Assembly (NCBI RefSeq): GCF_030704535.1
Contig: NC_081817.1
Span: 4,163,501-4,227,500 of the forward strand
DNA: 64,000 nt
Reading direction: 5' to 3'
DNA from: Vitis vinifera
Taxonomy: Eukaryota; Streptophyta; Magnoliopsida; Vitales; Vitaceae
A model generated the notes under the pieces. That model did not search any database and was not told the DNA's origin. It saw only the letters and a program-made list of their open reading frames with translations. Below, one piece after another: positions 1 through 12,559 of this stretch; position 1 is the stretch's first letter; every line of letters begins with the position of its first letter. The position numbers and the translations under genes were made by a program.

Positions 1-2
1 AA

Positions 3-704
3 GATTATCTTATCTCATTGTTCCCAGTAGGCCCATTTCAGAAATACTTCCCAACCTCTTCAAGTAGTTTACTAGCACATGACCACAGTTCCATTACCTG
101 GCTAGACACACAAACACCTAAATCTGTGATCTATGTGAGCTTTGGGAGTATTGCGACAATGGATGAGAATGAATTTCTGGAGATGGCTTGGGGGCTAGCC
201 AACAGCAATCAGCCCTTCTTGTGGGTGGTTCGACCAGGGTTAATCCGTAGTTATGAATGGCTTGAATCACTGCCAAACGGGTTCCTTGAGATGATAGGTG
301 GAAGGGGACATATTGTGAAATGGGCTCCTCAACAAGAAGTTCTTGCTCATCCCGCCACGGGAGGGTTTTGGACTCATAATGGATGGAATTCCACGTTGGA
401 GAGTATTTGTGAAGGGGTTCCAATGATTTGTCTGCCTTATTCTGGGGACCAAAGGGTGAACGCGAGGTATGTGAGCCAAGTTTGGGGAGTTGGGTTGCAA
501 TTAGAGAGTGGGTTGGAGAGAGGGGAGATAGAGAGAACAATCAGAAGACTTATGGTGGAGGAAGAAGGGCAGGAAATTAGACGTAGAAGCATTGAGTTGA
601 AGGAGAAGGCAGACTTGTGTCTAAAGCAAGGTGGTTCTTCACACCAATCCCTCGAGAGCTTGATTAGTTACCTCTCATCTTTCAAGGGACTCCTTCATAA
701 TTAA
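3..704 (+). CDS. UGT76-like UDP-glycosyltransferase, 3' part
   Basis: This is the C-terminal half of a plant family-1 UDP-glycosyltransferase, cut by the left edge; the frame is open to base 3. Such cytosolic enzymes move a sugar from a UDP-sugar to a small hydrophobic acceptor. The sequence shows the GPFQKYF segment typical of UGT76-type proteins, then YVSFGS, then a full donor-binding PSPG box that starts WAPQQEVLAHPATGGF, carries the THNGWNS core and ends in DQ. A normal UGT C-terminal helix and a TAA stop follow. The core His that contacts the UDP phosphate is kept. Closest relatives in the window are the minus-strand pseudogenes at 38253-39511 and 43561-46944. The acceptor cannot be told from sequence. 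The visible part looks intact, but the missing 5' end cannot be judged. Confidence 0.85.
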   Translation, partial: DYLISLFPVGPFQKYFPTSSSSLLAHDHSSITWLDTQTPKSVIYVSFGSIATMDENEFLEMAWGLANSNQPFLWVVRPGLIRSYEWLESLPNGFLEMIGGRGHIVKWAPQQEVLAHPATGGFWTHNGWNSTLESICEGVPMICLPYSGDQRVNARYVSQVWGVGLQLESGLERGEIERTIRRLMVEEEGQEIRRRSIELKEKADLCLKQGGSSHQSLESLISYLSSFKGLLHN

Positions 705-1499
705 GTTCTAGATGGTCTTCTGTTATTGTTAGGAATTCTCCTGAGCGAGGTTTCCAAATAGGCTGGTTCTGTTTCTCACAAAAGATCCGTTGTCTTAATT
801 ACTTCTTTAAGATTGTGCTTAAATATTATTTCATACTATTACCACATTGATGATCACTATACTCCTACGTAAAAAAAAAAATTAGAGGTGATTTCTAGCA
901 ATTGTCCAATTAATTACCCTCAGTTTCTAGTACCACTATTTTATAATAACTGGATACAAATATGTCAGATTGATGACTGCTTCTTTAGTTATCCTTAAAT
1001 GCATAAGAGCTTGTTTGATAGTGATTTTATGAAATTTTTTTAATATTTTTAATATTTGAAATTTTTTATTATTTAAGTATTAAAAATGCTAGAAACGCTT
1101 TATAAAATCACTCCCAAACGGGCTCTAAGTCAAAATTGTTGTTGCGGTTGTTGGTTCCATTTTTCCTTTTTTAAATTATATTGTCAAGTGAAGGAAGCAC
1201 ACTAAAATACTTGGAAAACCATGTTTGGCCTCCTTCATTCATTGGATTGTGTCTGTTCATTCACATGGGTTTAGATCCAAGTTGTACAAAAATTGGTTCA
1301 GTTGGATTTGCAGTTTTCCACCTAACTTTCAAGATATTGAGTGAGAGATAACACCAAAACTGAGCAGACAATGCTCAGCTAAGCACCATGGAGTGATTAT
1401 TTGAACTAATATGTACTTACCACTTTCCTATGAATCTTGTCTTTCACAATTTAACTTTAGATGAACCCTAGGCAGCTGAAAGGAACTTCTAATTCGATT
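705..1499. other. Intergenic, no gene seen
   Basis: AT-rich 3' flank of the UGT76-like gene. It includes a short diverged inverted-repeat-like stretch around 1010-1130 (a gcttgtttgatagtgat / cactcccaaacgggctc pair), which may be a MITE-like remnant. I find no coding signal. Confidence 0.4.
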
Positions 1500-3689
1500 A
1501 CTGGTGAAGCAATAAAGTTGGAAGAAACATACAAATAATTATAATCCATAAATACTCATATTTAACAAAATAAAGACTCTTAATAATAAAACATGGAAAC
1601 CTTCTCGTACTCTAATATTTGAATATAGAAACTAAATTAATCATTCAAATAAAAATGTTCTCTTTGATTTTTAAAAACTAAATCTAGTTCTAATTTTAGA
1701 AACTTCCTAAATCAAGTTTAACTTTCTATCTTGCCCTGTAAACTTGATTTGTAACTCCAAGCACCAAGCACCATTCTTAACCATTTATAATCTTCAAATT
1801 TGAAACATTTTGTAAAAATATCCACAATTTGATTATGAGAATTTGCAAATTTTAATTACACTTTCTTTTTCATGATGGACTCCTTGACAAAATGAAATTT
1901 TGTATCAATGTGATTGCTTTGATCATGAAAAATCAATGACTTCTTACCCTCTTGTTACTTGTAACTCTTTGGTATCAAATTTGCTTTGCATCTCCCTATT
2001 TTTCCTTTTACGTTCTTCTTTGTTTCCAATACTTATTTTAATTTTTTTTTTCCTTTTAGAAGGGATTTTAGTTTCCATGTGTCATTCTTTCTCGTTGCTT
2101 TTTATTTCCATAACATTTTGTCATGTCTTATCTTAAATTACTACTTTATAATCTATTGGTTCATAATTTGTAGAAAGATAAAAGAGAATTAGATTATTTT
2201 GAATATTATATGTTACCTTATTAATATTTTCTTACTATTTAACATACTTTGAGCGATGTCAAGAGTAGTTTCATTTTTTTTTCTCTCTATTATACTATTT
2301 ATTGTGGAGGATATGAAATCGTTAAAGTCGACAAATTTTATAAGCTTTACAATATTTTTCAAATTGGACCTTATATGTCTACATGAATGAATTTAATTTA
2401 GAGGCTTTTTTACTCTTGTAATTATTTCCTTTGGAAAATTTTTTTGAGCATGTTTTTCAAGTAAGGGTCCTTTACATAATTGATCTATAAAAAGTAATTC
2501 TTTCACCAGTTTCTTCTTTATTAGCAACTTCAATATTCTAAAACTAAGATGTCTAAATCTTAAGTGTCAAATCCAAGAGGAATAATGGACATAAGATTTT
2601 AAACATTTTACAACAACAATTTCAATGTACAACAAAAAACATTCAATTTCTTGTTATGAGCATATTAACAATTAAATTGGCATATTATTGACCTCGTATT
2701 GAGAGACTTTGAATTTCATATGAATATCATAACACTTTTCTACGAGTTGACCCAAACTTAATATATTATTTTTCATGTTGAACACATAATAGATGTTCAA
2801 AATAAATTAATGTCTTTCATTTTTCAAACAAATTCAGATTTTACCTTTGCCTTTTCATCAAAACTCATCCAAATATGACAACCATTTTTGGATTCCTCAA
2901 GTGCTCCAAAAAGATACTTTTAAAATCTACACATGATTGTTTATTTCAATGTCAAGATACCAAGTGTTTTTTTCCTTACTTTAATTTCTCACTTATATAC
3001 CAACAATAAAGTAGGTTGTTCTTGATTTTGCTTTTCATAATATATATATAGACACATACATACATGATTATAACATTCAATTTGAGATTTATTTATCATA
3101 CACGATTATAACTTATATATTGTGTCATCTTCCACATCCTCATGAATAATATGAGTCTTAACTTGTTCCTTCATTGTTTGATGAATTCAAATCACTTCTT
3201 CTTCTATAATCTTGACCATAACCATGTATACGACTATGCCCATGATTATTTTGACTTCTTTCATTATCAAAATTTTCTTCATTCTCCTTTAATATAAGTT
3301 TAATTTGTTTATAGAATTTGCTCTAATTTTTGTTAGTTCTCATTTTTAATCTTTTCATGAACTTGCAATGACAACATAAGTTACTCAATGGCCATGAAAT
3401 CTAAATCTTTAGATTCTTCAATGGCCACAACAACATAATCGAATTTTGAATATGTATATGAATATTGAAGTTTTTTTTTCAATAACATGAATGTCATTTA
3501 AACTTTCATTGTGCCTTTTTAATAGAAGATTGTTTCATTCTTTTACATTCAAACTTTGAAATTTCATTTTTATATGCTTTGTAATATCTCACAAGCTTCT
3601 TTTAGGGTGGTTGTGTTTGAAATCTTCTCAAAAGTACTTATTGGAGCCAAAATATGTGCTCTAATGGCACATATTCGATATGATTTGTG

Positions 3690-5480
3690 CACCAAAGGAC
3701 ATTCAAATCACCCAACTTGACCTAAATCAATGCTAAGGCCCTAGCCATGAGTTTAATCTATACTTTGGAGATTTATCTCAGGTTCAAGGGAAGAAAATTG
3801 TGCAAATTGAATGACTTTAGATTTTGAAAGATCAAGAAAGGGCTAAATGAGGAAATAAGTGAGTCAAGATTCATTGAATGTAAGGAAAGGCAAAACAAGG
3901 ATATCATGAGGTTGGAGGATGATAAATGACCATTATGGAGTAATAAAGAAGGCAAGAAAGCATGGAAAATGAGGCATGAAGCAAGATTTAGCTGCATGGA
4001 AATTTAGAACTCAAAAATCTGATGGCATTATATACTCTGATTTTGAGGACAAATTTGGAGCACTTTATGGAGTCCATTATATACATACTATATATATTGT
4101 TTCGAAGCTCGGGAAGTCAGGAGTCCAACGCTTCAAACGGTTTGGAAATCGGAGCTGAAATGAAGAAGTTATGGCCATTTGAAGACAACTGCACCAAGCT
4201 GGAGGGTCATTTCGAAATGATTTCGAAATTCAACTTATGAATTCGAAATCCACTTCGAAATGACACCAATTTCGAATTCACCCACTGCCACTTTGATGTT
4301 CCGCTTCCTCTACCTCGGGAATTGCATCTAAAGCACTCCATCCGCCTTAGGTGGACCCCACACGACTAGAAATCACCATTTTATTATTTTTTAATCATTT
4401 TTAGGAAATTATTTTGTAATAAGTGGCCAATGAGAGTGTGTCACATGTTAAGTAATTGAGGATATTATATAAACTCTCTCAATTCTAGGTTTTAGGAATC
4501 TTGGATTTTTTTTTCTGGAGAGTTTGATATTGAAGGTGGAAGAAGACGAGAATTTTGGTTTGTTTTCTTTTTCTTCTATATTGAATATATTGTTTTTAGT
4601 TTCTTTTGATTCAAATTATGGATTTTTACCCTATTATGGATTGTGAATGTGACATCACCCCCATGAGAGGCTAAGAGCCAACTTGGGGCTTGAAGCATGA
4701 AAACCTAAGGGTTAGGAAACCTATAGGGACAATGGGTAAATTATTATAACAATGAGATTAATTATTGGTTGAGTGACAATTTATCAATTTTTTTATACTA
4801 TCCTTGTGAGTTCGTTTAGGGAATGATACGGTAGGTTATTTCTTGATACTAGTGATTCTTGGTAATTCTTGATCATTAGTTATCCTCATCTTACCTACCG
4901 TTATTTGCCCCTAAACAAAGCTATAAGGAGTAGAAATGGTTAAAAATCCAAATCTTAAATTGATAATCAATCTCATTCATTTGATGGTTTTAGGAATCTG
5001 TTTTAAAAAGGAAAAATTAGGTTTCAGATGCAATTTTGAGTTATAGAACTCAACTTGATCGCGAGTGGCCAAGGATCCCAAAACCCTAAGATCATATTAC
5101 TTAAAATACCCTTGTTTTCTCTAATTTCTATACCCTAGGTTGGATTGTGGAAAACCCCAAACTTGAATCAATTGAATTTAAAATCAATATTCATTTTTTT
5201 TCTTATTAATTTAACTTCTTTTACTTAGTTTCACATTATTCACATATTGTTTTTCACTTAAGGATTTAAACAAAAACAATTCATTTATTCTAGTATTGAT
5301 AATTTTCATAAGTCAGTCCTTGAGAACGATACCCGGAATACTACAAAAGTCGTAGTGACTCTTTCTCTAGTTTTTCTTGACCAGAGTTACTACGTAAAAA
5401 AGCTAAGTATTTTGGTACAATAGAGAAATTTCGGTCAAGTACATTCATCCGTTATTTAATAGATGGTGGGAAAAGGTTTC
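3690..5480. mobile_element. Probable LTR remnant (Athila/Tat-like gypsy), fossil
   Basis: A stretch without coding sense sits inside the copia fossil. It holds phrases I associate with large plant gypsy LTRs, such as gagaacgatacccgga near 5322 and a long AT-rich leader. It may be a solo LTR. I could not fix exact ends or a target duplication, so family and borders are tentative. Confidence 0.3.
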
Positions 5481-5562
5481 TTGTCTTTCCTTATGTCTTT
5501 TAAAAAAACTTTTTGATTTAGGAATAAAGTTGTTTTGACTCTTATAACCTTTTTGTTACATG

Positions 5563-6462
5563 TGTAAAATTCCCACACAAGTTTTCGCGTCTATGTAGCG
5601 ATTTAAAGCTCTCGAAGCTAGCAACTTTTCCCTACAATATGACAACAACATACAAGACCCACACGAGGTTTACAAGGCACCAACCTCAACTTGTATTTTA
5701 TTAACTTACTAAATAAGAATACAAGACTTTAGCCAGACTCCCACAATAACTTCAGTGAGTTGAGGTTTCTCTCATGATCTTCCTTTTTAGATCTCTGTTA
5801 CGAGGCTCTTTGTAGTCTTTACTTAAAGAGTGGCTTTACCCACTCTTTGTTAGACTAAGATTACACATCTTAGTTCTACTGGGACTCTTACTGATAAGTT
5901 GTGGCACTAACCACTCCTACAAGGGCTCAAAGTCCTAGTTTTACTTAGACTACAATTATAATAGGCATTAAGACTCCTACTCATGCTTAATTTGTAATCC
6001 CACTTTGAGTCCAACTCTTTGTGCTACTACCACATACATCTATATATATGGTTCAAGTATACGCCAGAACCTTTTTTGGTATACACATCTAGATTGCGTT
6101 CGTATCGAGGCAACATGCTCTTGCATCCGTCTTGTTGTTGCTACGACTCCATATCTTGTCTAAGCTCTATTCTTAGTGCAACAACATGTCATGATATTGT
6201 GCTCGTGACTCTCCATGCACAAGGTATTACGCCCTTATGTATTGCATCTGAGTTGGCACTGCTACTTCGTATTGATATGCCTATCTATGTCTTTCTTAGT
6301 GTTGCACTTGCCATGACATTTCATCCATGGCTCACCAAGTCATCTTCCTTTACAAGGCGTTGTGTCCTTGTACCACTTTGTTGTTGTCATAGGTTACTCA
6401 TGAAGCTAGGGTACTGCCCTATGAGACTTTAGTGTTGCATGGTCCATATCAAGGGGCTAACA
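5563..6462 (-). repeat. Gypsy LTR, left copy
   Basis: About 900 bp, with TG...CA ends. It pairs with 8732-9605. Shared landmarks are ttttcgcgtctatgt at the start and tattttatta.cttactaaataagaa inside. Confidence 0.7.
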
Positions 6463-8731
6463 AACCACCTTCACCTGATGTAGTTGACGTTCTCATCGAC
6501 ATGGACTATAGTTAGGCCTATACTGCCTTTTTAAACTGCCATAATGTCATATCTCATTCCCAACTTGCTGATGATTTAGGATTGACTTTCCATTGAACTA
6601 GATAATCAACATTTCAATTTTTCTTGCTCATTCCCATAATTCGATGATTCAATATTTTCTCTACCTCATGATGAAACTATTTTTTGATCATAGGTGGAGC
6701 TCATCTCACCTATATTTTTCTTGGGTCTAGGTCCTCATGATAAGGTTTTAAAAAGCTTACATGGATTATGAGGTGTATCTTTAACCTGTCAGGTAGCTTT
6801 AATTTGTAAGCTACATATCCTACCTTTTGCATCACCTCAAAAAGTTTGTCATATTTGGGAACTAATCCCTTTGCACAATCTTGCTACTAACATTTTTCCA
6901 TATCTAAGGGGTTAATATGAAATTCCAAGGGTCTTTGGCCTTTGCGTTTGCATACTTTTTCATCATTCTTGCGACTTTCTCTAAGCTTTCACAAGCTTCA
7001 GTGAGCATCTCTTACCTAGACCTTACAAATTTGTATTTTGTAGGACAACTACCACAAGACTTTGGTTTAGCCACATCCAAGGGCATAATTGGCTATTGCT
7101 CTGTGGCCAACTCGAAATGACTCAATCATGTTGTCGAACTCTTCTACAAGTTATAGGATAACTGAGTTATCTTCATTATATCAACCCAGTTCTTTTATGT
7201 TGTAGAAAGATAGTGTTTGGGGTACTCCTCAAGTAAAATGTTGATATGCTTTGTTTGCTGTCTGTCTGCGGATAATTTGTTGTTGAAAACTTCAACTCTA
7301 AATCGAGGAGTTTGAATATTTTGGTCTAAAACTAGCTAGTGAATCAGACATCACGATCACTTACTATGTCTTTAAGCAACCTGAAGTACTTGACCACATG
7401 GTTGAAAAATAGCCTAGTTGTCTCTTTTGCGAGACATGCATGTGGTGTAGGCATGAGGACAACATATTTAGAGAATCTATCGATTTATTATCATAAAAAT
7501 ATATTTGAATTCCCCCACATTTGGAAAGCCACCAATGAAGTCTATTGATATGCTCTCCTAAGGTCTCTCTAGGATAGGGAAATGTTGCAACATTAACCCC
7601 ACTACTTTCTTCTTCTATGTTTTGCCTAAGCGACATGCTAAATAAGAACGGGCATATGCTTGGACATCCTCTCACATTTCCGACAAGTAATATGACTTGG
7701 ACAATAGTGTTGGTGTCCTTTCTTTAATAAGGTGACCTGTCCACTTGGCCTCATGGGTCTTTCTTAACAGCTTCTTGCCTAAGCACTTCATAGTACATAT
7801 AGTTTGCCTCATTTAGCCACTAGGAGGTCATCTTCTAGTTAATATTTTCTTGTTGCCCCATCTCTGACTTGTTATTTCATTTTCTCATAAGTAGAATCAA
7901 GCTTAGTAGCCTACTTGATGCTTTCATTAAAATCTAACATCACATGTGATAGAGTAGTTACATACTCTGTCACCATCTTCTGGCTCAAGGCGTCTACAAC
8001 TACATTATGTCTTCTTGGTTGATGCAACCAATCAAACTTGAAGTTGGCCAGGAATTCTTGCCATCTAGCTTGCTTGAGGCTCAACTTTTTCTAAGTCTTG
8101 AAGAAGGTATTAGTCGCACTGTTTGTGACTATAGTAAATATACTCCCAAATAGATAATGTTTCCACTGCTGCAAGCAATGGATAATTACTATCATCTCTT
8201 TCGCATGAGTGAAGTATCTTTGTTTTGCCTCATTGAACTTCTGACTCTCAAAGGTTATTGGGTGTCTTTCTTACACTAGGACCTTTCCTAAGTAATTGGC
8301 TGATACATCTATCCGAACCTTAAAAAACAAATCCAAATTCAGTAGATGTAGCATCGACTCAGTTGAAATAACCAACTTTCAACTTTTCAAAATCTTTATG
8401 GCATACCAAGCTCCAATCCTAGAGGATATCTTTCTTTAGAAGGTTAGTTAGGGGAGCTACTATCTTGGAATAACCTTTTATGTTCAATAGTAGTTTGCCA
8501 GTTCTAAGAAGGATTTTAATTTTGTCATCTTACTTAGAGCATGCCAATCTCTGATGACTTGGACCTTTGCTTTATCCATCTTAATCAAACCTTCACTTAT
8601 CTTGTACCTTAGGAAGGTAATATGTTTTTGTGCAAACTCGCATTTCTCCTTTTTCACATAGAGTTTGTGTTCTCTTAATCTTTAGAATAGTAGTTTCAGG
8701 TGATGCATTTGGTTTTTTTATTCTCTCTAAG

Positions 8732-9605
8732 TGCAAGTTCCCACATAAGTTTTCGCGTCTATGTGATGCTTAGAAGCTCTCTAAGCTAGTTTACACCTTT
8801 CCCTATGAGATGGTAACAACACACAAGGCACACATGAGGTTTATAGGGCACCAATCTTAACTTGTATTTTATTAGCTTACTAAATAAGAATACAAGACTT
8901 TAGCAGCTTCCCTCATGATCTCCATCTCTAGATCTTTATTAGGAGGCTCTTTGTCCTCATTTTTTATAGAGTGGCGCCACACACTCCTTGTTAAACTAGG
9001 ATTACACATCCTAGTTCTATTGAGACTCTTATTGATAGGTTGTGACATCAACCAATCCTATTACGACTCAAAGTCCTAGTCCTACTTATACTACAATTAC
9101 AATAGGCATTAACACTCCTACTCATGCTTGACTTGCAATCCCACTTCAAGTCCAACTCGTTGTATTGCTACCGCATGCATCTATATATATGGCTCATGTG
9201 TATGTCAAACCCTCTTTTGGCCTGCACATTCAAATTGCATTCATGTCGTGACAACATGCTTTTGCATCCATATTATTGTTGTTGCGACTTTATGCCTTGC
9301 CCAAGCTTTTTTCTTGATGCAGCAACATGTCATGACATTGTATCCATGATTCCTCACGCACAAGGCATTGTGCCTTTGTGTATTGCATTTAAGTCGACAT
9401 GCTCCACATTGATGCCTCATCCGAGTCTCTCTTGGTGCTCCACTTGGCATGATATTTCACTTATGGCTCACCAAATTGTCTCATTGCAAAAGGCATTGTG
9501 CCCTTATTATATATGCCACCTTGTTGATGTCATAGGTTACTCATGAGGCTAAGGTGCTATCCCATGAGACATTAGTGCCACATGGTCTATGTCAAGGGGT
9601 TAACA
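8732..9605 (-). repeat. Gypsy LTR, right copy
   Basis: About 874 bp, with TG...CA ends. It pairs with 5563-6462 but differs from it at many sites, so the insertion is old. Confidence 0.7.
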
Positions 9606-10153
9606 CTTTCTAAACAAGACATTTATCCTTATACTCAAATTATCGTAATTATTTTTATTGAGTTTGAGGAGTTCAAATGAATACCTCCTATTTTTCATTT
9701 TTTTTTTGTAATAATACAGAAGAATTTAAAATTTATTGTTTTTCATTTTCTTATTAATAGATTATATAATTTTTTATTTTTAAATACTCATATTTAATAA
9801 AATATAAACTCATAATAATAAAAATATAGGAATTCCCAACAATTAAATATAATAACTTTTTACAAGTCAATTACTTATATATAAAAACTAAATCCAACCG
9901 TTTAAAATAAAGTACTTTCTTTTAACTTTTAGAAGTTAAATCTAATTCTAGTTTTCAAAAATTCTCAATCAAGTTTACTTTCCAATAATTACTTAAATTA
10001 AATGCCACATAAAAACCAGATAAAAGACTTTCACAAATCTAAACCCGGAGAAATGTCAAAAGAGAGGTAGAAAACTATCCCAAGCACCCCAAGCAAGAAA
10101 AATACGGGCTATTTTATTTTCTCACCATGTTGAAAAATTTTAAAATTCCAACA

Positions 10154-10282
10154 GGCATCAAAGAATTGCCGTCCACTTAGCTATAATATACATAGATGAA
10201 GACAAGAAAGCCACTTGCGCTTTTCGGAATATATCGATTATTTCCTTGCAAATACTGCATAAATTCATGGTCTATTCTGCAA
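10154..10282 (+). repeat. Upstream copy of the UGT promoter segment
   Basis: About 130 bp starting gcatcaaagaattgccgtcc. It repeats at 10705-10831 and again at 26308-26436, where it lies directly upstream of the UGT start codons. Gene A therefore has this proximal promoter segment twice, about 550 bp apart. Confidence 0.8.
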
Positions 10283-10704
10283 ATCATTTTTTCAAATTAA
10301 AATTGAGCTCGTCATTCGAGTGGGAAACGCATGAGCCGAAATACGGGGTCCACACTAATATTTGGTATTAAAACGCATAACAAAAATGTATTTATGTGTC
10401 GTGGAAAACATCCTCCGACAAACAGTTGACAGACGTCAATCTTGAAACCCTATTGTATATAAATATTTTACTTTTTGTTCTGTCATTAATTGTAGTGATG
10501 AGACAATGTAGTTGGATAAGTTGAAAGGAGTTATTTTCAATACTGATTTATGACTAATTCACCTATTTATGAATTAGGGTTCTATTGTAGAATTGATATT
10601 GATAAAGAAATGTTTTCCGTTAATTTTTTCTTCTCAAAAACATTAGACTGTTTTTACCCTCAGTTCTTTCCCGGCCATTAATTCAAATAATTTCACAAGA
10701 AACG

Positions 10705-10831
10705 GCGTCAAAGAATTGCCGTCCACCTAGCTGTAATATACATTGATGAAGACAAGAAAGCCACTAGCGCTTTTTGGGATATACCGATTATTTCCTTACA
10801 AATACAGCATAAATTCATGTTCTATCCTGTA
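10705..10831 (+). promoter_or_regulatory. Proximal promoter segment of UGT gene A
   Basis: Second copy of the 130-bp segment, ending about 20 bp before the start codon at 10854. I see no textbook TATA box; an AT-rich gatatacc and a cataaatt stretch are candidates. It is shared with gene C (26308-26436). Confidence 0.45.
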
Positions 10832-10853
10832 ACAATAGTCCACCAATAGTCAG

Positions 10854-12401
10854 ATGGATCAAGGGCCAGTGTCTCCTCATGTCCTCATCTTCCCCTTCCC
10901 GGCTCAAGGCCACGTCAACTCCATGCTCAAACTCGCCGAACTTCTCTCCGTCGCCGGCCTCCACGTCACCTTCCTCAACTCCGAATATAACCAACACCGC
11001 CTCCTCCTTCACACCGATATTCAGACCAGGTTCAGCGGCTATCCCGGCTTCCGTTTCCAAACAATATCTGATGGGCTTACCACGGACCATCCACGTACCG
11101 GTGAGCGGGTGATGGATCTGTTTGAGGGATTGAAAGCCACAGCAAAACCAATTTTTAGGGAGCTAGTGATTTCAAGGGGCCAGGGTTCTGATACCCTCCC
11201 GCCGGTCAACTGCATCATAGCAGATGGGATTATGAGTTTTACCATTGATATTGCTAATGAAGTTGGAATTCCCATCATTTCTTTCCGCACCATTAGTGCT
11301 TGTTCCTTCTGGGCATATTTTTCTGCGCTCAAACTCATTGAATCTGGCGAACTTCCCCTCAAAGGTATGCTTTCTAGATTGAATTCCACGAAATCATCTG
11401 TTCATTATAATTCGTTTATATTTTTGTTTTCTTCTTTTACAATATAGTTAGATCATGAATAAACTACAGGTAACGATATGGATCAGCTAGTAACCAGTAT
11501 TCCCGGCATGGAGGGGTTTCTCCGAAAACGAGATCTCCCGAGTCTTATCCGAGTCAGCAACCTAGATGACGAGGGTCTCCTACTTGTAATGAAGGAGACG
11601 CAACAAACTCCTCGAGCCCACGCGCTCATACTTAATACGTTTGAAGACTTAGAAGGACCTATTCTCGGTCAAATACGCAATCACTGTCCAAAAATCTACA
11701 CCATTGGACCTCTCCACGCGCACCTGAAAACCAGGCTTGCTTCTGAATCGACGACGTCACAGTCTTCAAACAGTTTCCGGCAAGAAGACAGAAGCTGCAT
11801 AGCGTGGCTTGATCACCAGCCTTCAAAGTCTGTTATCTACGTAAGCTTCGGAAGCCTGACAGTCATCTCAAGGAAGCAGCTCATAGAGTTCTGTCACGGT
11901 TTGGTAAACAGCGGTAGCCGCTTCTTGTGGGTCATACGGACGGACTCTCTTGCCGAAGAAGATGGAGAGCATCAGACTCCGGCGGAGCTCATGGAAGGGG
12001 CAAAGGAGAGGAGTTACATCGTGGAGTGGGCTCCACAAGAAGAGGTTCTAGCGCACCCGGCAGTAGGTGGGTTCCTCACCCACAGTGGGTGGAACTCGAC
12101 TCTTGAGAGTATATGCGCCGGCGTGCCAATGATTTGCTGGCCATACTTTGCAGACCAACAGATCAACAGTAGGTTCGTAAGCCATGTTTGGAAACTTGGT
12201 TCGGACATGAAAGATACTTGCGATAGACTTATTGTTGAGAAAATGGTGAGAGATCTGATGGAAGAGAGGAAGGATGAGCTTTTGAAAACGGCTGACAAGA
12301 TGGCTACAAGGGCTAGAAAATGTGTTAGTGAAGGTGGGTCCTCTTACTGTAACTTGAGTAGCTTGGTCGACGAGATAAGATTGATGGGCAGGCTGAGTTG
12401 A
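10854..12401 (+). CDS. UGT709-like UDP-glycosyltransferase, gene A
   Basis: Two-exon gene, exons 10854-11364 and 11470-12401, 480 residues, the usual plant UGT length. The intron (105 bp, GT...AG, phase 1) lies at the site shared by genes B, C and D. The protein should glycosylate a small hydrophobic acceptor in the cytosol. The catalytic pair is present: His20 in QGHVN and Asp124 in CIIADG. The PSPG donor box runs from about Trp357 to Gln400, with THSGWNS and FADQQ ending in Gln, which favours UDP-glucose. The sequence resembles proteins annotated as 7-deoxyloganetic acid glucosyltransferase (UGT709), but grape is not known for that iridoid route, so the real acceptor is open. It looks intact. 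Gene C is a near copy, with about 20 residue differences. Confidence 0.9.
11365..11469 (+). other. Intron of UGT gene A
   Basis: 105-bp phase-1 GT...AG intron. The donor is AAAG/gtatgc and the acceptor ctacag/GT. Joining the exons gives ...LPLKGNDMDQLV..., which matches the junctions of genes B, C and D. Confidence 0.85.
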
Positions 12402-12559
12402 AAGTATATTTGGGTTTTCCATGGAAAGCGAAGGCAAAATAATTTAATTGGAAGCATTCGGCAAATGATTGGGCGAAGGGAGAAAGGAATCTTGGGGTCC
12501 CAAGCCCGAGAAGTGGATGCCTTCAGCTTTTCTCTATTTCTTGTTTCTTTAAATTAAAT

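Larger units (their letters stand above)
5563..9605 (-). mobile_element. Ty3/gypsy (chromovirus-like) LTR element, fossil
   Basis: Two long related LTRs, 5563-6462 and 8732-9605, begin TG..A..TTCCCACA and end GGG.TAACA, giving the usual TG...CA ends. The internal part, read on the minus strand, holds recognisable gypsy reverse-transcriptase and RNase H pieces: a stretch near 8580-8700 resembling the LRE.KLYVK..KCEFA block, and one near 7990-8090 resembling ARWQEFLA.F.F.W...VVDALS. This fits the Reina/Del side of the chromoviruses. The LTRs differ at many places and the internal part has many breaks, so it is old and dead. It is inserted in the copia fossil. I saw no clear 5-bp target duplication. 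Confidence 0.7.
1500..9995 (-). mobile_element. Old Ty1/copia LTR element, fossil, with nested insertions
   Basis: Two related terminal segments, about 1540-1740 and 9780-9990, share runs such as tactcatatttaa and aatctaattctag and look like diverged LTRs. Between them on the minus strand are faint copia parts: an RNase H tail near 1770-1935 (reading like the copia KHID...H..K motif) and a gag-like stretch near 3560-3660 (reading like FEKI...T.KEA.EIL). The order fits an element read right to left. It is heavily decayed, with many breaks, and old. An Athila-like LTR remnant and a gypsy element lie inside it. A relative in the other orientation lies near 39945-41000. Confidence 0.55.

Noticed and set aside
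118-540. Minus-strand open frame of 140 codons within the UGT76 gene
   Set aside because: It overlaps the clear PSPG-bearing frame on the plus strand and matches no family; it is a shadow frame. The same holds for the opposite-strand frames over genes A, B, C, D and F and over the HSP20 copies.
6019-6432. Open frame of 137 codons, and its relative at 9124-9546
   Set aside because: Both lie inside the two gypsy LTRs and show no known domain.
11478-12401. Treating the exon-2 frames of genes A and C as separate genes
   Set aside because: A short GT...AG intron in the correct phase joins them to exon 1, giving a standard 480-residue UGT.
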